Source: Prasinococcaceae sp. CCMP 1430 (Eukaryota > Prasinodermophyta > Palmophyllophyceae > Prasinococcales > Prasinococcaceae). From it: 64,000 nt of DNA. Where the stretch lies: NCBI GenBank assembly GCA_013416795.1, contig RQSC01000015.1:617218-681217 (forward strand), given 5' to 3'. The notes under the pieces are model-generated. The model was not told the origin of the DNA. It saw only the letters and a program-made list of their open reading frames with translations, and made no database searches. A program made the position numbers and the translations under genes. Positions 63,408 to 64,000 of the stretch are shown here, one piece after another; position 1 is the first letter of the stretch; each line of letters opens with the position of its first letter.

Positions 63408-64000
63408 ATGAACGCCCCCACGGGATCGGATGAGGCAGCAACGGTCGCGCAGCTGGATAATGTGCTCACGCGGCTCGCCATGACTGACGACTCGAAGCTC
63501 GAGAGGGTGCTCGACAAGCTGCTGCCGCAGCTGGTTGCGCAGCTTGGCACAGCGGGGCCACAGGCGCGTGCGAAGCTGCTTGCGGTCCTCAGCCATGTCA
63601 ACAAGCGCGTGCGTTCGGTAGAAAGCATGCGCCTACCACTCACGGAGCTCGTCGCGCTGTATGGCCGGTCGGCGTCAGCGCCGCTCGTGCTAAACTTCGC
63701 GATCGTGTACATTGAGATGGCCTTTGCCCGCGCGACAAGAGAGGATTGCGCGGCCGTGGCCGCGCCGCTCCTCGAAGGCGTCGGCTGCCGCTCCGAACAG
63801 CACAAGCCGATTCTCCTTCGCACGGCGGTGGACGGCCTCGCCGCTCTGGAGAAAGAAGGCGGTGCTGCCGCGAGCGTCGACAGTGTCCGCGCCGATTTCA
63901 CCTTCCTGCGTTCGGAGCTGGACAAGGCTACCTTCATGGCCTTTGCCAGGGACTGCATGCTCTACGCGCCGCCGAGCGCGCGTGCTGCGAGTGCGCTCGA
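63408..64000 (+). CDS. ECM29: Proteasome adapter/scaffold ECM29, N-terminal part (runs off window)
   Basis: ECM29 is a HEAT-repeat protein that binds the 26S proteasome and links it to membranes and motors. Only the first 197 residues are here, from ATG 63408 to the window edge without a stop. It starts MNAPTGSDEAATVAQLDNVL and reaches the conserved LAMTDDSKLERVLDKLLPQL, AQLGTAGPQARAKLLAVLSH, VNKRVRSVESMRLPLTELVA and LVLNFAIVYIEMAFARAT. Homologues have the same order: a D-x-K-L-E-x-x-L helix, the LSHINKRVKS stretch, then F-x-I-M/V-Y-I-E-M. The open end makes it easy to overlook. The remaining roughly 1,500 residues expected for the family lie beyond base 64000. Confidence 0.88.
   Translation, partial: MNAPTGSDEAATVAQLDNVLTRLAMTDDSKLERVLDKLLPQLVAQLGTAGPQARAKLLAVLSHVNKRVRSVESMRLPLTELVALYGRSASAPLVLNFAIVYIEMAFARATREDCAAVAAPLLEGVGCRSEQHKPILLRTAVDGLAALEKEGGAAASVDSVRADFTFLRSELDKATFMAFARDCMLYAPPSARAASAL

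Noticed and set aside
16141-63997. A functional ubiquitin-proteasome gene cluster (NPL4, PSMA2, RING-Ubl, ECM29)
   Set aside because: The genes are spread over 48 kb on both strands with unrelated genes between them. Co-location by chance among housekeeping genes is the simpler view.

Overview
The window is nuclear DNA from a very GC-rich, gene-dense eukaryote, most likely a photosynthetic flagellate alga. Genes are spliced with GT-AG introns of about 60 to 480 bp. The protein set mixes plastid-lineage families (RETICULATA-related protein, NusB-domain protein, plant-type arginine decarboxylase, plant-like ribosomal protein uL13) with a ciliary dynein-2 light intermediate chain. Codon third positions are almost all G or C, and 14 of the 22 splice donors I could place begin GTGCG. 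A haptophyte or similar secondary alga would fit, but species cannot be read from this sequence.

Layout. 1-10 kb: end of an Mpv17/PMP22 channel (+), ribosomal protein uL13 (-), NusB-domain protein (-), ankyrin protein with an in-frame TAG (+), CS-domain protein (+) and acetyl-CoA synthetase (+). 10-20 kb: a doubtful small membrane protein (+), Trm7-type tRNA 2'-O-methyltransferase (+) with a 51-C intron tract, a large single-pass surface protein (-), NPL4 (-), a stand-alone retroelement Gag-like ORF (-) with three palindromic repeats, and CCZ1 (+). 20-36 kb: arginine decarboxylase (+), a membrane-anchored CIA30-domain protein (-), a DEAH helicase with an inserted WW domain (-), DYNC2LI1 (+), EMC6 (-), a zinc-ribbon SDR oxidoreductase (+) and a thioredoxin-like ferredoxin (-). 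36-50 kb: oxysterol-binding protein (-), terminal nucleotidyltransferase (-), proteasome alpha-2 (+), an unrecognised small protein (-) and a 1,606-residue secreted protein of cadherin-like beta-sandwich repeats (-). 50-64 kb: RecQ helicase (-), RETICULATA-related protein (-), RING plus ubiquitin-like protein (+), METTL21-type methyltransferase (-), FAD oxidoreductase (-), a zinc-knuckle/TrmY-like SPOUT methyltransferase (+), IGHMBP2-like helicase (-) and the start of ECM29 (+).

These are mainly housekeeping genes without operon logic. Many neighbours are divergent pairs sharing 130-490 bp promoters (EMC6/SDR, PSMA2/terminal transferase, FAD oxidase/TrmY-like, IGHMBP2-like/ECM29) or convergent pairs with tails under 150 bp apart. 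Protein turnover recurs (NPL4, PSMA2, RING-Ubl, ECM29), probably by chance.

The most unusual items are the fusion of three CCHC knuckles to an archaeal-type TrmY pseudouridine-methyltransferase fold, the WW domain between the two RecA lobes of a DEAH helicase, the lone Gag-like ORF with covarying palindromes, and the ankyrin gene whose reading frame stays open for 50 codons after a TAG. I found no CRISPR array, rRNA or convincing tRNA.
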